A stretch of DNA of 64,000 bases from the NCBI GenBank assembly GCA_965226245.1, contig CBDDCL010000015.1, positions 4,898,001-4,962,000 of the forward strand, written 5' to 3'. A program made the translations under genes and the position numbers. The stretch is from CBDCYS01 sp965226245. Its GTDB lineage: Bacteria; Acidobacteriota; Terriglobia; Bryobacterales; UBA6623. Positions 7,462-15,819 of this stretch are shown piece by piece (position 1 is the first letter of the stretch; every line of letters begins with the position of its first letter). The notes below the pieces were generated by a model. The model ran no database searches. It was not told the DNA's origin and saw only the letters and a program-made list of their open reading frames with translations.

Positions 7462-8388
7462 ATGGCAGTACAGTCCAAAGCAGCGGGCGCCCATACCGTC
7501 GTCGACCGCATCGGGAATACGCCGCTGATCCGCATCCAGCGGCTTGCCGCCGAGCTGCCGGACGTGGAGATCTACGCCAAGGCCGAATACTTCAACCCCG
7601 GCGGCTCGGTCAAGGATCGTCCCGCCCTCAACATGATCCAGGATGGCGAGCGCAGCGGCAAGCTCACGCCCGACAAAGTGCTGATCGACTCCACCAGTGG
7701 CAACACAGGCATCGCCTATGCCATGATCGCCGCCGTGAGGGGCTACCAAGTCAAGCTGTTCCTGCCGGCAAACGCCTCGCGAGAGCGCAAAAGGATCCTC
7801 AAAGCCTATGGCGCCGAGACAGTTCTCACCGATGCCGGCGAGGGTTCCGACGGAGCCATTCGCGAATGCCAAGCCGAGTACCGCCGCAACCCGGAGAAGT
7901 ACTTTTATCCAGATCAGTACGGCAATCCCGCGAACTGGCTGGCGCACTACGAGACAACCGGTCCGGAGATTCTCGCCCAAACCGAAAACCGCATTACCCA
8001 TTTCGTCACGGGCCTGGGAACCAGCGGCACGTTTACGGGCGTGGGCCGTCGTTTGAAAGAACATTCCAGCGCCATCCAGTTAATCTCGATGCAGCCTTCA
8101 TCGGGATTCCATGGCCTGGAAGGGCTCAAGCACATGCCGAGCGCGATCGTGCCCCCCATCTACGATGAGACGCTGGCCGACGACAACATCTGGGCCGAAA
8201 CCGAAGACGCGCACGCCATGGTCAAGCGGCTGGCGCGCGAAGAGGGATTGCTGGTCGGCATTTCCTCGGGAGCGAACATGGTGGCGGCGCTGAAGGTAGC
8301 GCGCCAAATCAAGAAGGGCGTGATCGTCACCGTTTTCTGTGACGCCGCCGACAAATACTTGAGCGAGCAATTTTGGGACGAGGATTGA
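7462..8388 (+). CDS. cysM: Cysteine synthase (CysM-like, PLP-dependent), probably using thiocarboxylated carrier protein
   Basis: A 308-residue fold-type II PLP enzyme. The PLP lysine is in NPGGSVKDRPA, substrate-binding STSGNTGIA follows, and GLGTSGTFTG and VGISSGAN form the cofactor phosphate and pyridine sites. It makes cysteine from an activated serine. The three genes downstream encode a JAMM protease, a ThiS-like sulfur carrier and its activating enzyme, the same combination as mycobacterial CysM/CysO/Mec plus MoeZ. The sulfur donor is therefore probably the carrier thiocarboxylate rather than free sulfide, and the acceptor may be O-phosphoserine. That preference is inferred from context, not from residues I can verify. 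Confidence 0.88.
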   Translation: MAVQSKAAGAHTVVDRIGNTPLIRIQRLAAELPDVEIYAKAEYFNPGGSVKDRPALNMIQDGERSGKLTPDKVLIDSTSGNTGIAYAMIAAVRGYQVKLFLPANASRERKRILKAYGAETVLTDAGEGSDGAIRECQAEYRRNPEKYFYPDQYGNPANWLAHYETTGPEILAQTENRITHFVTGLGTSGTFTGVGRRLKEHSSAIQLISMQPSSGFHGLEGLKHMPSAIVPPIYDETLADDNIWAETEDAHAMVKRLAREEGLLVGISSGANMVAALKVARQIKKGVIVTVFCDAADKYLSEQFWDED

Positions 8389-8418
8389 GCCGCTTTAGTA
8401 CCTCGGAGGTGAAAACCT

Positions 8419-8550
8419 TGCCAACCATGGCAGAAATTTCGGGAGGCCGATTCAGAGCCGCGCGCGTAAGCAAGCGGTTTCCGCCTCGACGCGATCATCC
8501 GACAGCGGCCAACGCTCCTCCTTTCGGTTGCGGCAGGTCCGCTTTAGGAA
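8419..8550. repeat. Dispersed intergenic repeat, family A, copy 2
   Basis: Lies between the cysteine synthase and the JAMM protease genes. Starts around TTGCCAACCATGGCAGAAATT, includes GAGCCGCGCGCGTAAGCAAGCGG and CGACGCGATCATCCGACAGCGG, and ends in GGTTGCGGCAGGTCCGCTTTAGG. Same orientation as copy 1 at 3681. It sits inside an operon, so it is transcribed and could form structured RNA. Confidence 0.75.
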
Positions 8551-8600
8551 TTTCCTAAGAAAAGCGGCAGGGCAAAGCAAAGAACAGGACAGAGCAATAA

Positions 8601-9032
8601 ATGATCCGCATCGAACCAGTCACTTGGAAACTCATGGTCCAGCACGCCCGCGACACCTACCCGAACGAATGCTGCGGGGCGATGCTGGGCAAGACCGAAA
8701 ACGGCGCCAAGCTCGTCCGCGTCGGCGTGCCTATGAAGAATGCGCACGAGGGCTCCCAAGCGGCTCGCTACGTTCTGCGTAACGAGGACCTGCTCGCCGC
8801 CGACGCCGAAGCCCGCAAGCGCGGCCTCGATCTGATCGGGATTTATCATTCGCACCCGGACAGCGACGCCTATTTTTCCGAGACGGACTTGAAGAACTCC
8901 TGCCCTTGGTATTCATTTGTTGTAATCTCGATCAAGCAGGGCGAATTCGATCACGCCAATAGCTGGCTGCCCGATCCCGATCAAACCAAGGCAGACAAAG
9001 AAGAACTAGATTACGGAGAAGCCGATGGCTAA
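8601..9032 (+). CDS. mec: JAMM/MPN+ metalloprotease (Mec-like), sulfur-carrier processing
   Basis: A 143-residue MPN+ domain protein. The zinc site is complete: upstream Glu in YPNECCGAMLG and the signature GIYHSHPDSDAYFSETD (H-x-H-x7-S-x2-D). In mycobacteria the equivalent Mec hydrolyses the carrier-cysteine adduct to release cysteine; related bacterial JAMM proteases also trim residues after a carrier GlyGly. Both activities could be needed here because the adjacent carrier has a four-residue tail after GlyGly. The stop overlaps the start of the carrier gene by 8 bases, indicating translational coupling. Confidence 0.9.
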   Translation: MIRIEPVTWKLMVQHARDTYPNECCGAMLGKTENGAKLVRVGVPMKNAHEGSQAARYVLRNEDLLAADAEARKRGLDLIGIYHSHPDSDAYFSETDLKNSCPWYSFVVISIKQGEFDHANSWLPDPDQTKADKEELDYGEADG

Positions 9033-9309
9033 GTTGATGATTCCTACTCCCTTACGTCAGTACGCTGACGGCCAGGACACGGTCGAAGTCGAGGCTTCGA
9101 CTGTTGGCGAAGCGCTCGAAAAGCTGACCACCCAACACGCGGACCTGCGCCGGCACCTGTTCAGTGACGAGGGCAAGTTGCGCAGCTTCGTCAACGTCTA
9201 CATGAATGACGAAGACATTCGCTATCTCGACCGCGACAAGACCGCCGTCGCGGAAGGAGACACGATCAGCATTGTGCCGTCGATCGCTGGAGGTCGTCAT
9301 GTCGCCTAA
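9025..9309 (+). CDS. cysO: ThiS/MoaD-family sulfur carrier protein (CysO-like) with C-terminal extension
   Basis: A 94-residue beta-grasp, ubiquitin-like carrier. VGEALEKLTTQHADLRRHLF, FVNVYMNDEDIRYL and AVAEGDTISIVPSIAGG are typical. In most such carriers the chain ends at GlyGly, whose carboxylate is adenylated and thiolated. Here GlyGly is followed by Arg-His-Val-Ala and a stop, so the tail must be removed before activation. The JAMM protease next door is the obvious candidate. The start overlaps that protease gene and the end overlaps the E1-like gene by 11 bases. Confidence 0.9.
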   Translation: MAKLMIPTPLRQYADGQDTVEVEASTVGEALEKLTTQHADLRRHLFSDEGKLRSFVNVYMNDEDIRYLDRDKTAVAEGDTISIVPSIAGGRHVA

Positions 9310-10486
9310 CCCCATCGCGTCACCCGAAGCCGCCACGCTCAGCAACGACGAGATTCTGCGCTACAGCCGCCACCTCATCATGCCCGAGGTCGGCATGGAG
9401 GGTCAGCTCAAGCTCAAGCAAGCCAAAGTTCTGATGATCGGAACCGGCGGGCTCGGCGCTCCGCTGGGGCTCTACCTGGCCGCCGCCGGCATCGGCAAGA
9501 TCGGCATGGTCGACTTCGATGTCGTCGACATGACGAACTTGCAGCGCCAGGTCATCCACGGAACCGCCGATATCGGGCGTCCCAAGCTCGACTCGGCGGC
9601 CGAGCGCATGAACGACATCAATCCTTACGTCGAGATCGAGAAGTTCAACACTCGCTTGTCCAGCGAAAACGCCCTCGGCATCTTTAAGGACTACGACATC
9701 GTCGTCGACGGCACCGACAATTTCCCGACGCGCTATCTCGTCAACGACGCTTGCGTGCTGCTGGGAAAACCCAACGCCTACGGTTCGATCTTCCGCTTTG
9801 AGGGACAGGCAACGGTGTTCGGCTACCAGGACGGTCCTTGCTACCGCTGCCTCTATCCCGAGCCGCCGCCGCCCGGGCTCGTCCCCAGTTGCGCCGAGGG
9901 CGGTGTACTGGGAATCCTGCCGGCAATGATCGGCAGCATCCAGGCGACCGAGACGGTGAAGATCATTCTGGGCAAAGGCGAGACGTTGAGCGGCCGTCTG
10001 ATTCTCTATGACGCGCTCAACATGAAGTTCCGCGAATTGAAGCTGCGGAAGAACCCCGACTGCCCGCTGTGCGGGGACCACCCGACGATCCACGAGCTGA
10101 TCGACTACGAGCAGTTCTGCGGCATCCCGCAGCAGGCGGCGGAGCCCGAGCCCGGTAGCCCGCTCAACGAATGGGAGATCGATCCGCGCGGGCTGAAGGC
10201 CAAATTGGACCGCAACGAGCCGGTCTTCATTCTTGATGTTCGCGAGCCGCACGAGTACCAGATCTGCTCGCTGCCGAATTCGGTGCTGATTCCGCTGGGC
10301 GACCTGCCGAAGCGCGTTGGCGAGCTGAACTCGGCTGATGATATCGTCGTTCACTGCAAGTCCGGCATGCGCAGCGCCAAAGCCGTCAACTTTCTCAAGA
10401 CAGTCGGCTTCACCAAGCTGAAAAACCTCAAAGGCGGCATCCTAGCCTGGAGCAACGACGTCGACCCGACGGTTCCGAAATACTGA
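9299..10486 (+). CDS. moeZ: E1-like adenylyltransferase/sulfurtransferase with rhodanese domain (MoeZ/MoeBR)
   Basis: A 395-residue ThiF/MoeB-type activating enzyme fused to rhodanese. Residues about 20-260 carry the ATP site (MIGTGGLGAPLGLYLAAAG), Arg-Gln after DMTNLQ, and two CxxC zinc pairs (CYRC and CPLC). Residues about 290-395 are a rhodanese domain with active-site loop CKSGMR. It adenylates the carrier C-terminus and supplies sulfur as persulfide. The ATG at 9299 is chosen because MSPNPIASPEAATLSNDEILRYSRH follows directly. The enzyme may also serve molybdopterin or thiamine sulfur transfer, but here it closes the cysteine operon. Confidence 0.93.
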   Translation: MSPNPIASPEAATLSNDEILRYSRHLIMPEVGMEGQLKLKQAKVLMIGTGGLGAPLGLYLAAAGIGKIGMVDFDVVDMTNLQRQVIHGTADIGRPKLDSAAERMNDINPYVEIEKFNTRLSSENALGIFKDYDIVVDGTDNFPTRYLVNDACVLLGKPNAYGSIFRFEGQATVFGYQDGPCYRCLYPEPPPPGLVPSCAEGGVLGILPAMIGSIQATETVKIILGKGETLSGRLILYDALNMKFRELKLRKNPDCPLCGDHPTIHELIDYEQFCGIPQQAAEPEPGSPLNEWEIDPRGLKAKLDRNEPVFILDVREPHEYQICSLPNSVLIPLGDLPKRVGELNSADDIVVHCKSGMRSAKAVNFLKTVGFTKLKNLKGGILAWSNDVDPTVPKY

Positions 10487-10496
10487 CGCATCCGCC

Positions 10497-10630
10497 GTGA
10501 TTGGCGCGCACGTTGCCGCGAAGTGCCGGAAACGCGCGATGCGGCCCCTGGGGAGTCACCCTCGTGATTGGCGCGCACGTTGCCGCGAAGTGCCGGAAAC
10601 GCGCGATGCGGCCCCTGGGGAGTCACCCTC
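10497..10630. repeat. Perfect 67-bp tandem duplication
   Basis: Two head-to-tail copies of a 67-bp unit starting GTGATTGGCGCGCACGTTGC and ending GGGGAGTCACCCTC. The second copy begins at 10564. No mismatch is seen, so the duplication looks recent. It lies between the E1-rhodanese gene and the DapA-like gene. Confidence 0.95.
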
Positions 10631-10722
10631 GTTGCATTTGACTCCGGTGCCCCAGATTGCGGTAAAATCCAGTGGGTCGAGCAGGCCTGCGACCCAGCCG
10701 GCAACCGGCAACAGGAGCCGCC

Positions 10723-11721
10723 ATGACAGCAGCAGCCACCTTGACGCGACGCCACTGCCTCGCGCTTTTCGCGGCGGCCGCACTCACGAAGACTGGGACC
10801 CTCCTCGCCAAAGGCAAAAAGCCTCTGCGCGGCGCGTTCATGATTCTGGCAACGCCGTATACCTCCACGAAAGCAATCGACTACGAAGACCTCGCAGCCG
10901 AAGTGGAGTTTCTCGACCGCTGCGAGGTGCAAGGCATGGTCTGGCCGCAAAATGCCAGCGACCTGAACTACCTGACGAAAGACGAGCGCATGCGTGGCAT
11001 GGAGGTCATCGCCAAGGCGGCGAAAGGGCGCAAGCCTGCCTTGATGCTTGGAGTGCAAAGCGAAGACACGCCGTCGATGCTCGAATACGCTCGCTTGGCC
11101 GAGAAACTGGAACCCGACGCCGTCATCGCGATTCCTCCCACGAAAGCGAAGTCCCTGGACGACTACCGCGAATACTACACCGAGCTGTGCAAGCTCGCGA
11201 AGCGTCCGGTCTTCATCCAGACGGCCGGCGGCGCTCCCGAAGTTGAGCCGACAGTCGAATTCATCGTTGAAATGGGCCGCAAGTTTTCGAATTTCGGCTA
11301 CCTCAAAGAGGAATACAAAGACGTCAAGACCGCCATCGGCCGCATGAAGCAACTAGCCAAGCACCGCCCCGGAGCGATCAAAATCATTCTCGGAGCCAGC
11401 CGTGCCCGCGGATGGACTTATGAGATGCGATTGGGCATGGACGGCACGCTGACAGGCGGCCCGATGTACGCCGACGTCTACGGACACATGTGGAACTTGC
11501 ACCTGGAACGGAAGCGCGATGAAGTGCGCGAGGTCTACAGCAAACTGCTGCTGATGACCAACCTCGAACCGCTCATACCCGGCCTGCGGTCCTACATGAT
11601 GAAGCGGCGAGGTGTTTTCAAAACCACGGCATCGAGGCGCGGCGACTATACCTTTTCACCCGAAGCCGTCGCGGAAATCGAGCACAATTTCGCGGCTCTA
11701 AAGCCCTATCTCAAGGCATAA
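10723..11721 (+). CDS. Exported DapA-superfamily protein lacking the usual catalytic triad
   Basis: A 332-residue dihydrodipicolinate synthase/N-acetylneuraminate lyase superfamily protein. The ATG at 10723 follows ACAGGAG. The N-terminus (LTRRHCLALFAAAALTKTG) looks like a twin-arginine export signal. The barrel starts at LRGAFMILATPYTSTKAIDY. The Schiff-base Lys seems present (FGYLKEEYKD). The loop that is normally G-T-T-G-E reads PQNASD, and the usual Tyr motif (PPYYNK) reads PPTKAK, so the Thr-Thr-Tyr relay is missing. It is probably not DapA. An aldolase or lyase role in the periplasm, or a non-enzymatic role, is possible. Confidence 0.82.
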   Translation: MTAAATLTRRHCLALFAAAALTKTGTLLAKGKKPLRGAFMILATPYTSTKAIDYEDLAAEVEFLDRCEVQGMVWPQNASDLNYLTKDERMRGMEVIAKAAKGRKPALMLGVQSEDTPSMLEYARLAEKLEPDAVIAIPPTKAKSLDDYREYYTELCKLAKRPVFIQTAGGAPEVEPTVEFIVEMGRKFSNFGYLKEEYKDVKTAIGRMKQLAKHRPGAIKIILGASRARGWTYEMRLGMDGTLTGGPMYADVYGHMWNLHLERKRDEVREVYSKLLLMTNLEPLIPGLRSYMMKRRGVFKTTASRRGDYTFSPEAVAEIEHNFAALKPYLKA

Positions 11722-12306
11722 CCGCTAGGGAGCACTCTGCCCCTCGCCGCCCCCGTTGCCGTTGCGGCGGCTCGTGGGCGTCCATCAAGTTGATGCTGAT
11801 TGCTTGATGCGCGGCAAGTTCCGAGCCGCGGCGAAATGGCTCCAGTCCGCCAAGGACTACTGCTGAGTGGAGAAGAGTTACCCGGCTGTTCCTTTGTTTA
11901 GTTTAGTCGTTGCAGGAGCAGCTTCATATGACGCGAAGAGTGATTTCTGCCTATTTGGATCAGCCAAGTGGGGACCTTACAGAGGGGGGAAGACGAGGCC
12001 GAAGATCAGAGCCGCGACCGTGAGGGAGTGCCCATGGGCATTCGGCCCACCCAGAAGGATGAAACCCTTGGGTTTTCGGCCGGGCGTTTTCCACCCTGCG
12101 CGCCAAACCGACAGGGGTCCCGCGGAAGCCCTTTTTTTGTCGCGGCGGCCCGCGTCAGATTTCGCCTCGCCAAAAGGTTTCGCACGGAGCTGTCTCGGCC
12201 GGAGCGCCTTTCCCCCCGCACAAGGGACGTCTGCGAGTGGACGGACGAGCCTTGGCGCCTCCCGGATATGATGTGCAGGGTTCAGATCGAAAGGACTTGG
12301 TATTCG
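11722..12306. other. Gap with dispersed-repeat sequence upstream of the ISKra4 element
   Basis: No gene supported. At 12009-12030 there is GAGCCGCGACCGTGAGGGAG, the core of the dispersed repeat family also seen at 56440. From there to about 12240 both strands stay open only because of high GC. A short fragment near 11806-11864 reads LMRGKFRAAAKWLQSAKDYC and could be the tail of a lost gene; I cannot name it. Confidence 0.5.
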
Positions 12307-12405
12307 GGGCAGGGTGCGCGACATAGAAGTGAGTATTTCAGCAGGCTCTTTATTGTGGCCAATATCCTTGCGTATGTATTACGCTAGGAACAGGAGGTCA
12401 CTTCC

Positions 12406-12807
12406 ATGCCTGATTCCCTCGAGCAACTGCAGCAACAGCGTACCGACATCGTCCGCCAGATCGGCGAGCTGGGCGATCTGCGCCCCGGTTCGATCACCAG
12501 CACCTCGGGGCGTTGCGGCAAACCAAGCTGCCGCTGCCATCGCCCCGGTCAACCGGGGCACGGTCCCCATACCCGCCTCACCTATAAGGCCGGTCGTAAG
12601 ACCGTCACCGAGTCGCTGCCGACTCCGGCCGCGCTGGGCAAAGCCGAGCGCGAAGTGGCCGAGTTCCGCAAGTTCCAGCAACTGAGCCGCGAGTTCGTGG
12701 AGCTCAATACCCGCATCTGCAAACAGCGGCCGCTGCAGCTTGAGGCGCAGACCCCCCAGGAAAAAAAACGGCCGCCGCCATCCAGCAAGAGGTCGCGCGC
12801 GAACTAG
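12406..12807 (+). CDS. ISKra4 upstream ORF with Cys-rich motif, probably the N-terminal part of the transposase
   Basis: A 133-residue protein starting MPDSLEQLQQQRTDIVRQIG with a coiled-coil start, then CGKPSCRCHRPGQPGHGPH, a small metal-binding-like motif, then a helical region FRKFQQLSREFVELNTRICK. An AGGAGG precedes the ATG. The last 13 residues (after EKK) are basic and Pro-rich and unlike the rest. Slipping back one base on the A8 tract at 12761-12768 would instead continue as TAAAIQQEVARELDQLLRVLF directly into the transposase. The ORF is probably the zero-frame product of a frameshifted transposase. Confidence 0.8.
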   Translation: MPDSLEQLQQQRTDIVRQIGELGDLRPGSITSTSGRCGKPSCRCHRPGQPGHGPHTRLTYKAGRKTVTESLPTPAALGKAEREVAEFRKFQQLSREFVELNTRICKQRPLQLEAQTPQEKKRPPPSSKRSRAN

Positions 12808-12815
12808 ACCAGCTA

Positions 12816-14120
12816 TTGCGCGTGCTGTTCAGCGGGCGGCGCAAGACAGGCCACTGGGATCTGGAAGCCGTCGAGATGGCGGTGCGCTCGGCGATGCACC
12901 AAGCTGGCGCCGCCGCCCTCTCCGAACTGCTGCAATGGGCAGCCCCAGCGGCCGGCCAGCGGAGCCTTCCCTGTTGTTGCGGCCACCAAGCTCACTACCG
13001 GGAACTGCGCTCCAAGTCGGTTCTCACCGCTCTGGGCAGGGTGCATATATCGCGCCCCTACTACCTGTGCGGGCACTGTCACAGCGGCCAATTTCCGGCC
13101 GACGCTGAACTCGACATCGCCCAAACGGAATGCTCTCCTGGGGTACGCCGTATGCAGGCGATGGTGGGCCAGGAGGCTCCCTTCGATCACGGGCGCCGGC
13201 AGCTGGAACTGCTGGCGGGTCTGGAAGTGACCGCCAAGGCGGTGGAGCGGACGGCGGAGGGGATTGGAGAGGATATCGCGGCGCGGGAGCAGAGCGAGAT
13301 CCAGCGGGCGATGCAGTTGGAGCTGCCGCTGGTGGTGGGGGAACCCGTTCCGATCCTGTACATCGAAATGGATGGGACCGGAATTCCGGTGGTGCGCAAA
13401 GAGACGGTGGGCCGAGCGGGCAAAAGGAAGGGAGAGGCGGCCCACACCCGCGAAGCTAAGTTGGGCTGCGTGTTCACTCAAACGAAGTGGGACGAAGAGG
13501 GCTACCCCATCCGCGATCCGGACTCGACCAGCTACAGCGGCGCCATTGAGACCGCCGACGAGTTTGGCAAACGCATGTATGTGGAGGCTTGGAAGCGGGG
13601 CTGGAGCCGGGCACGCAAGAAGGTCGTGCTGGGAGATGGCGCCGAATGGATCTGGAACATTGCCCAGCAGCAGTTTCCCGGCGCCATTCAGATCGTCGAC
13701 CTCTATCACGCCCGCCAGCACTTGTGGGACCTGGCACGCCAGCTTCATCCCCACGACAAGGCCCAGCAACGGTGTTGGATCACGATCCATCAGGACCACC
13801 TCGACCAGGGGCGGATGGAAGAGTTAGTGTGCTCGCTGCGGTCGGTCGAATGCTCGAGTCCCCAACTCGCGGAAGAGTTCCGCGACGAAGCCAAATACTT
13901 TGAAAAGAATGCCAAGCGGATGCGCTACCCAGAGTTTCGGCGCCAGCATCTGTTTGTCGGCTCGGGAGTGATCGAGGCCGGCTGCAAGAGTGTCATCGGC
14001 TCTCGCCTGAAACGGTCGGGCATGTTCTGGACCGTCCGCGGAGCCAACGCGATTCTGGCCCTTCGTTGCTGCCACCACAACGGCCGCTTCGAGGACTATT
14101 GGGAGGCCCGAGCGGCTTGA
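12816..14120 (+). CDS. ISKra4-family DDE transposase
   Basis: A 434-residue reading frame. YIEMDGTGIPVVRKE carries the first Asp, VLGDGAEWIWNIAQQQFP the second, and HLFVGSGVIEAGCKSVIGSRLKRSGM the final Glu; the C-terminus FWTVRGANAILALRCCHHNGRFEDYWE is a family hallmark. A CCCGHQAHYRE zinc-like motif lies near residue 55. The nominal TTG start is probably not the real one: family-like sequence (VARELDQLLRVLFSGRR) extends upstream of it into the overlap with the preceding ORF, which supports synthesis by -1 frameshifting. Confidence 0.9.
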   Translation: MRVLFSGRRKTGHWDLEAVEMAVRSAMHQAGAAALSELLQWAAPAAGQRSLPCCCGHQAHYRELRSKSVLTALGRVHISRPYYLCGHCHSGQFPADAELDIAQTECSPGVRRMQAMVGQEAPFDHGRRQLELLAGLEVTAKAVERTAEGIGEDIAAREQSEIQRAMQLELPLVVGEPVPILYIEMDGTGIPVVRKETVGRAGKRKGEAAHTREAKLGCVFTQTKWDEEGYPIRDPDSTSYSGAIETADEFGKRMYVEAWKRGWSRARKKVVLGDGAEWIWNIAQQQFPGAIQIVDLYHARQHLWDLARQLHPHDKAQQRCWITIHQDHLDQGRMEELVCSLRSVECSSPQLAEEFRDEAKYFEKNAKRMRYPEFRRQHLFVGSGVIEAGCKSVIGSRLKRSGMFWTVRGANAILALRCCHHNGRFEDYWEARAA

Positions 14121-14330
14121 GCTCCACTTTCATGTCGCACACCCTTCGGGGCAGCGCGGGTGTATACTGCGTTGTACCCGGGCCAATTTATGGAAAGCCT
14201 GGTTTACGCCGGTTTACGCCACGCTTTGTCCGCCGCCCAGCGCCGTGGATATGCTGTTACAGCTCTCCGGGTTCGTGAGCGCAAGAGCCGCTCGGGCCGT
14301 CAAGGGTGCAACACGGGACCGAGGGACTGA

Positions 14331-15675
14331 ATGATGAAAGCTCGCCTTTACTTCGCGAGGGGCCACAAATCCGGTTTCGCGCGCCTCGCCCTGGCAGTGG
14401 TTGCTAGCTTGTTTGTTGCCACATCCCTTGCCGAGGATAACGAGCCCATCTTTTCTGACTGCCATCTGCACCTGTTGGACTTTCTTCAGAATGGCGAGTT
14501 TCTCAATGAAGACGGCAAGTATCCCGGCGACGAGTGGGGGATTACCGAAGACGGCCGTTACTCGGCGCTGCCCTACGGCGACCGCGGACGACGGATCCAG
14601 GCCGTCCTGAAGGGGTTGAACCGGGCTCGGGTGGGACACGGCCTTGATTTCCGGCATGCCGTTCGTCAAGAAGTGGTCGGTGAACCAGGCTTTCAGACGC
14701 CCGAAGTATTACTTGGACAGCAGTTCCAGAGTTGTTCGGGCTCGGGACACTGACCACATCATTGCCGGTGCCATCATGGACTACCGGGCGGCCTATAAGG
14801 ATGACCCTTTCAAACTTGCGGAACTGGACCGCCTCCATCCACTGGTCAGCGGGTTCGACGGCACCGACCTCGGAGCAGTGGACTACGTCATCAAGAGAAT
14901 TCAGCAATTCCCGGGTGTCTGGAAAGGCATTGGGGAGGTCATGTCCAGGCACGACGACTTGACCAATCTTTCGACCGGCGACCGCCCCCGCGGTAATCCG
15001 ACCGGCGACCGCCCCCGCGGTAATCCCTCCCTTCTCAGGATTGCGCGCTTCGCGGGCGAAGTGCACCTTCCGGTGAGCATTCATCACAACATCGCGCCCG
15101 TCTCACGAAGCCCAGACGGGATCGAACTTCCTGTTAACTTAGATGAGCTGGTCGAGCTGTTTCGCTACTGCCGCGACGGAGTCGAGGAAGAACAAAGGAC
15201 AACATTCCTCTGGTGCCACGCAGGCATAAGCCGGCGGGTAACGATCGACAATCTTCCCTACTGGATTGGCGAGGTCCTCAAAGAATTCCAGGGGCAAGTC
15301 TACATCGACATCTCTTGGGTCGTCCTCGAAGACTACATCTACAAAGACCTGAATGAGTGGGTGAACCTTATTTCACAGTTCCCCGACAGTTTCGTAATCG
15401 GCTCCGACGCCGTAGGCGGTTCTAGCAAACTTGGCAAGGAGTTGCACCGCTACGATGACCTGCTCAAAGCCCTTCCGGAAGAAGTCAGCACCAAGGTTGC
15501 CCGCACAACCTTCGAGTCCCTTGTGAAGGGAATGGAAGTGAAGCGTGCAAAGGCCGGCCTCGGCGAGGGCGGACTAGTGCTGCCGCTCGATTACCGATTC
15601 CCCGAATACGCACATACCGGTCGGCTGCCCAGGGCAAAGTCCTTCATGCGCTCTCGTCTACCGAAGACGAACTGA
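14331..15675 (+). pseudogene. Amidohydrolase-family protein with a single-base frameshift
   Basis: The N-terminal frame has a signal peptide and SDCHLHLLDFLQNGEF, the metal-binding HxH of amidohydrolase_2 proteins. It runs out of family sequence after GLNRARV near 14634. Removing one G from GGTGGGACACGG there joins it to DTALISGMPFVKKWSVNQAF in the second frame, which continues to the stop at 15675 with VSIHHN, LWCHAGISRR and VIGSDAVGG (further metal or catalytic positions). The joined product would be about 447 residues. A 27-bp tandem duplication inside the gene (about 14977-15030) repeats TGDRPRGNP. The frameshift may be a real mutation or a sequencing error. Confidence 0.8.
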
Positions 15676-15819
15676 CGCGCAACGTCCAGAACCGGCTCCA
15701 GTGAGTAAGCCGTGTCGTCGCCAGCGAGAGCACTCGCAACATGGGCTTTCTTCACGCTGATCGACAATTGGTCTGCCTTCGACGAACCGACCCGCTGACC
15801 AAGGGGACTGGGCGCCGAC

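Larger units (their letters stand above)
12307..14152 (+). mobile_element. ISKra4-family insertion sequence, apparently complete
   Basis: Terminal inverted repeats are visible: left AGGGTGCGCGACATAGAAGTG near 12311 and right, read in reverse, AGGGTGTGCGACATGAAAGTG ending near 14145. Between them are two ORFs in the order accessory N-terminal protein then DDE transposase. A run of eight A at 12761-12768 sits where the frames meet. Target-site duplication is not clear. A fragment of a related element lies at 40434-40580. Confidence 0.8.

Noticed and set aside
9320..10354. 344-codon minus-strand ORF opposite the E1-rhodanese gene
   Set aside because: Antisense shadow of a clear gene in GC-rich sequence; composition (Val/Asp/Arg/Leu runs) is typical of shadow frames.
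11968..12387. 139-codon ORF before the ISKra4 element
   Set aside because: It runs through dispersed-repeat sequence and crosses the IS left end, so it cannot be an ordinary gene.
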